Assembly: GCA_002388885.1 (NCBI GenBank)
Contig: DGNI01000060.1
Coordinates: 13,324 to 21,546 of the forward strand
From: Parvularculaceae bacterium UBA4496
GTDB taxonomy: Bacteria; Pseudomonadota; Alphaproteobacteria; Caulobacterales; Parvularculaceae
DNA: 8,223 nt
Direction: 5' to 3'
Shown here: piece after piece, positions 6,241 through 8,223 of the stretch
Numbering within the stretch: the stretch's first letter is position 1
Layout of the letters: the number at the start of each line of letters is the position of its first letter
Translations under genes and position numbers: made by a program
Notes under the pieces: model-generated
Databases searched by the model: none
What the model saw: the letters and a program-made list of their open reading frames with translations, nothing else
What the model was told of the DNA's origin: nothing

Positions 6241-7099
6241 CGTGGAGAGAACTGCGGGCCTTGGAAAGGGAGTCTATGGCCTTCAGGTCAGTTATAAAGG
6301 CCTCAAAACTGGAGAGCGGTATCATATTCGGCCCATCCGATGGTGCTTTATCCGGATCAGGGTGGGTTTCAGCAAATACGGCTGCGATACCAGTTGCAAC
6401 AGCGGCTCGCGCCAGGGACGGAATGAATTCCCGCTGGCCTCCCGAAGTCGTCCCCGCCCCCCCAGGTGTCTGAACCGAATGGGTAGCGTCAAAAACGACC
6501 GGGCAGCCGCTCGTTTGAGCCATAATCGGAATAGATCGGAAATCACTTACCAGCGTATTATAGCCAAAGCTTGCGCCGCGCTCGGTCAGCAAGATTCGGT
6601 CATTTCCTGCCGAACGAATTTTGTCCGCCACATTGGCCATATCCCAGGGCGCAAGGAACTGCCCTTTTTTGACGTTCACGACGCGTCCCGTTTTTGCCGC
6701 AGCCACGAGCAAATCCGTTTGACGGCACAGAAATGCAGGAATTTGCAGGATATCAACGATCAAGCCGACTTCAGCGCATTGGTTCGGTTCATGAACGTCC
6801 GTCAGCACAGGAAGGCCCGTTTGCTCCCTAACCTCGCCCAGAATTGGCAGGGCTTCACTCAGACCGATCCCTCGCGGCGACGATGCGCTCGTGCGGTTCG
6901 CCTTATCGAAGGATGTTTTATAGATGAGGCCGACGCCGACGCGCTCGGCGATTTCCTTGAGGGCAGTCGCGCATTCTAAGGCGTGATCCCGGCTTTCGAG
7001 GGCGCAAGGACCAGCGATCACCGTTAACGGCAGGTGGTTGGCGATGGAAATTTTTCCATTGCCGCTGCCGATTTCAACAATACTTCCTGTATTCGCCAT
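6230..7099 (-). CDS. kdsA: 2-dehydro-3-deoxyphosphooctonate aldolase (Kdo-8-phosphate synthase), predicted metal-dependent class
   Basis: KdsA condenses phosphoenolpyruvate with D-arabinose 5-phosphate to Kdo 8-phosphate, precursor of the inner-core sugar of lipopolysaccharide, in the cytosol. The 289-residue TIM barrel shows [86 protein letters not shown] and [14 protein letters not shown]. Cys32, His207, Glu244 and Asp255 line up, with matching spacing, with the metal ligands of the Aquifex metallo-enzyme (as I recall it Cys11, His185, Glu222, Asp233). The E. coli enzyme has Asn in place of the Cys. The ATG at 7099 has AGGAG 7 bases upstream; the open frame runs 12 codons further but without support. 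It is divergent to kdsD, which makes one of its substrates. Confidence 0.97.
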   Translation of the reverse strand: MANTGSIVEIGSGNGKISIANHLPLTVIAGPCALESRDHALECATALKEIAERVGVGLIYKTSFDKANRTSASSPRGIGLSEALPILGEVREQTGLPVLTDVHEPNQCAEVGLIVDILQIPAFLCRQTDLLVAAAKTGRVVNVKKGQFLAPWDMANVADKIRSAGNDRILLTERGASFGYNTLVSDFRSIPIMAQTSGCPVVFDATHSVQTPGGAGTTSGGQREFIPSLARAAVATGIAAVFAETHPDPDKAPSDGPNMIPLSSFEAFITDLKAIDSLSKARSSLHGFV

Positions 7100-7106
7100 T
7101 CTTGCG

Positions 7107-7111
7107 CTCCT
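7107..7111 (-). promoter_or_regulatory. Ribosome binding site for kdsA
   Basis: AGGAG on the minus strand, 7 bases before the ATG at 7099. It sets the start there and leaves 87 bases between the kdsA and kdsD start codons. I found no convincing -35/-10 pair for either gene in that spacer. Confidence 0.65.
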
Positions 7112-7186
7112 GCCGCGATTCCGGCGAAACACCACATGGCCCGTCTCAAGGAGCCGGACAAGTTATCTTATGGTATTCATGCCCGT

Positions 7187-8140
7187 ATGACAGACCCGCT
7201 CGCCATCGCAAGAGACGTCCTGGCTCAGGAAATAAAAGGCCTTGAAAGCCTCAAAACCACGCTAGGCGAGGATTTTGCCTGCGCAGTCGCCCTTCTCAAC
7301 TGCGCCACTGGCCGCGTTGTCGTTACCGGCATGGGCAAGTCCGGCCATGTGGCGCGAAAGATTGCAGCGACGTTCGCCTCCACTGGCACGCCCGCCCTTT
7401 TTGTTCATCCCGCGGAAGCCAGCCATGGCGATCTCGGCATGATCTCCGCCGATGATGTTATTCTGGCGTTATCGAAATCGGGTGAGACGGCGGAACTTGG
7501 CGATCTCCTCGCCCATGCTGCCAGATTCACTATTCCCATTGTAGCCATCACGGGGGAAGCGAATTCAACGCTCGCGAAAGCCGCCGTCGTAACGCTCATT
7601 CTTCCGGAAGCGGATGAAGCCTGCGGCCAAACATTTGCACCAACGACTTCGACAACAATGATGATGGCGTTAGGCGACGCCCTTGCGGTGGCGCTGTTGC
7701 GCGAGCGTGGATTTACAGCCGGTGACTTTCAGGGGTTTCACCCAGGCGGACGGCTTGGCGCTGCGCTTCGCCGCGCCAGCGACCTGATGCACCGCGTCGA
7801 TGCGCTGCCATTGACCGCCGAAGAGACGGCGATGCCGGAAGTCGTGAAGATCATCTCCACCGGCGGTTTCGGATGCGTCGGCGTTGTCGATGGAAATGGT
7901 CACCTCAAAGGCGTCATTACCGACGGCGATATCCGCAGACAGTTTGACAAGATCGCGCAAAACAGGCTGGCGAGAGACGTAATGACGGAAGAGCCCCGCA
8001 CGGCTGCGCCCGACACGCTGGCAGGCGATGTTCTCGCGCATATGAGCCGGAACAAAATCACCGCCATCTTTGTTGTTGAGAATGAAAAGCCGGTCGGTAT
8101 CATTCATGTTCATGACTGCCTTTCCATCGGCGTACTGTAA
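7187..8140 (+). CDS. kdsD: Arabinose-5-phosphate isomerase (KpsF/GutQ family)
   Basis: This aldose-ketose isomerase converts D-ribulose 5-phosphate to D-arabinose 5-phosphate, the first step towards CMP-Kdo. The 317-residue protein has an N-terminal SIS domain (about 30-185) with GMGKSGH (Lys51), HPAEASHGDLGM, SKSGET (Glu100), EACG (Glu144), APTTSTT and FHPGGRLG (His185); these match the catalytic residues of E. coli KdsD by position. Two CBS domains follow, DLMHRVDALPL to TDGDIRRQF and DVMTEEPRTAAP to HVHDCLSIG, as in full-length family members. The ATG at 7187 gives the usual N-terminus. An ATG at 7136 would add 17 residues, but that stretch is A+T-richer than the gene and neither start has a Shine-Dalgarno. 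KpsF and GutQ are paralogues in the same family; the kdsA neighbour favours the lipopolysaccharide role. Confidence 0.93.
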   Translation: MTDPLAIARDVLAQEIKGLESLKTTLGEDFACAVALLNCATGRVVVTGMGKSGHVARKIAATFASTGTPALFVHPAEASHGDLGMISADDVILALSKSGETAELGDLLAHAARFTIPIVAITGEANSTLAKAAVVTLILPEADEACGQTFAPTTSTTMMMALGDALAVALLRERGFTAGDFQGFHPGGRLGAALRRASDLMHRVDALPLTAEETAMPEVVKIISTGGFGCVGVVDGNGHLKGVITDGDIRRQFDKIAQNRLARDVMTEEPRTAAPDTLAGDVLAHMSRNKITAIFVVENEKPVGIIHVHDCLSIGVL

Positions 8141-8157
8141 CAAACAGCCTGAGACGC

Positions 8158-8223
8158 ATGACAGAACGCCCCGCCCTCGTCTGGTTTCGCAACGACTTGA
8201 GAACTGACGATAATCCGGCGCTT
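8158..8223 (+). CDS. DNA photolyase / cryptochrome family protein (partial, 5' end only)
   Basis: The first 22 codons read MTERPALVWFRNDLRTDDNP then AL and run off the window. ALVWFRNDLR followed by DNPAL is the N-terminal signature of the photolyase/cryptochrome superfamily (first strand and loop of the antenna-binding Rossmann domain). Members are flavoproteins; photolyases use blue light to split cyclobutane pyrimidine dimers. The start lies 17 bases after the kdsD stop with only a weak GAG upstream, so co-transcription with kdsD is likely. With so little sequence I cannot tell a CPD photolyase (phrB) from a cryptochrome or a (6-4) photolyase, so no symbol is given. Confidence 0.85.
   Translation, partial: MTERPALVWFRNDLRTDDNPAL

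Noticed and set aside
6128..6979. Long plus-strand open frame (283 codons) opposite kdsA
   Set aside because: It is antisense to a clearly identified gene, its product has no recognisable motif, and it has a low-complexity Arg/Cys-rich composition typical of a shadow frame.
7100..7135. 12-residue N-terminal extension of KdsA
   Set aside because: The AGGAG before the ATG at 7099 and the usual family length favour the shorter protein.
7034..7186. 51-residue N-terminal extension of KdsD overlapping kdsA
   Set aside because: The extension is antisense to the kdsA 5' end for its first part, unlike the family, and would make the protein too long.
1..8223. An undescribed multi-gene system, mobile element, CRISPR array or RNA gene
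   Set aside because: Every frame of length is accounted for by known housekeeping genes, no repeats in array form or transposon ends are visible, and no tRNA or rRNA pattern was found.

Overview
The window is a stretch of conserved housekeeping chromosome from an alphaproteobacterium. The evidence is the gene order rpsB-tsf-pyrH-frr-uppS-cdsA-dxr, the form of the individual proteins, moderately high G+C, and a Kdo (lipopolysaccharide) pathway, which means a Gram-negative outer membrane. The genus cannot be fixed by eye. There is no mobile element, CRISPR array, rRNA or tRNA gene, prophage gene or toxin-antitoxin pair that I can support, and no undescribed system. The points worth a second look are regulatory DNA and small details of ordinary genes.

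Layout. Positions 1-5924 are a minus-strand cluster. In transcription order it holds rpsB (ribosomal protein S2), tsf (EF-Ts), a strong intrinsic terminator, pyrH (UMP kinase), frr (ribosome recycling factor), uppS (undecaprenyl diphosphate synthase), cdsA (CDP-diacylglycerol synthase) and the first 282 codons of dxr (DXP reductoisomerase), cut by the window edge. A 305-base gap (5925-6229) holds the likely rpsB promoter, a short structured leader and several dyad symmetries. Next is kdsA (Kdo-8-phosphate synthase), also on minus. A short divergent spacer leads to two plus-strand genes: kdsD/kpsF (arabinose-5-phosphate isomerase) and, at the right edge, the first 22 codons of a DNA photolyase gene.

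How they work together. rpsB, tsf and frr serve translation, and pyrH supplies UDP for nucleotide pools. dxr, uppS and cdsA feed the cell envelope: dxr makes isoprenoid precursors, uppS turns them into the C55 lipid carrier, and cdsA activates phosphatidate for phospholipids. The KdsD product (arabinose 5-phosphate) is a substrate of KdsA, so the divergent pair carries out the first two steps of Kdo synthesis. The photolyase gene starts 17 bases after kdsD and may be co-transcribed with it.

Starts were re-chosen for several genes. rpsB, kdsA and frr start inside longer open frames at ATGs with good Shine-Dalgarno sequences, and uppS and cdsA start with GTG.
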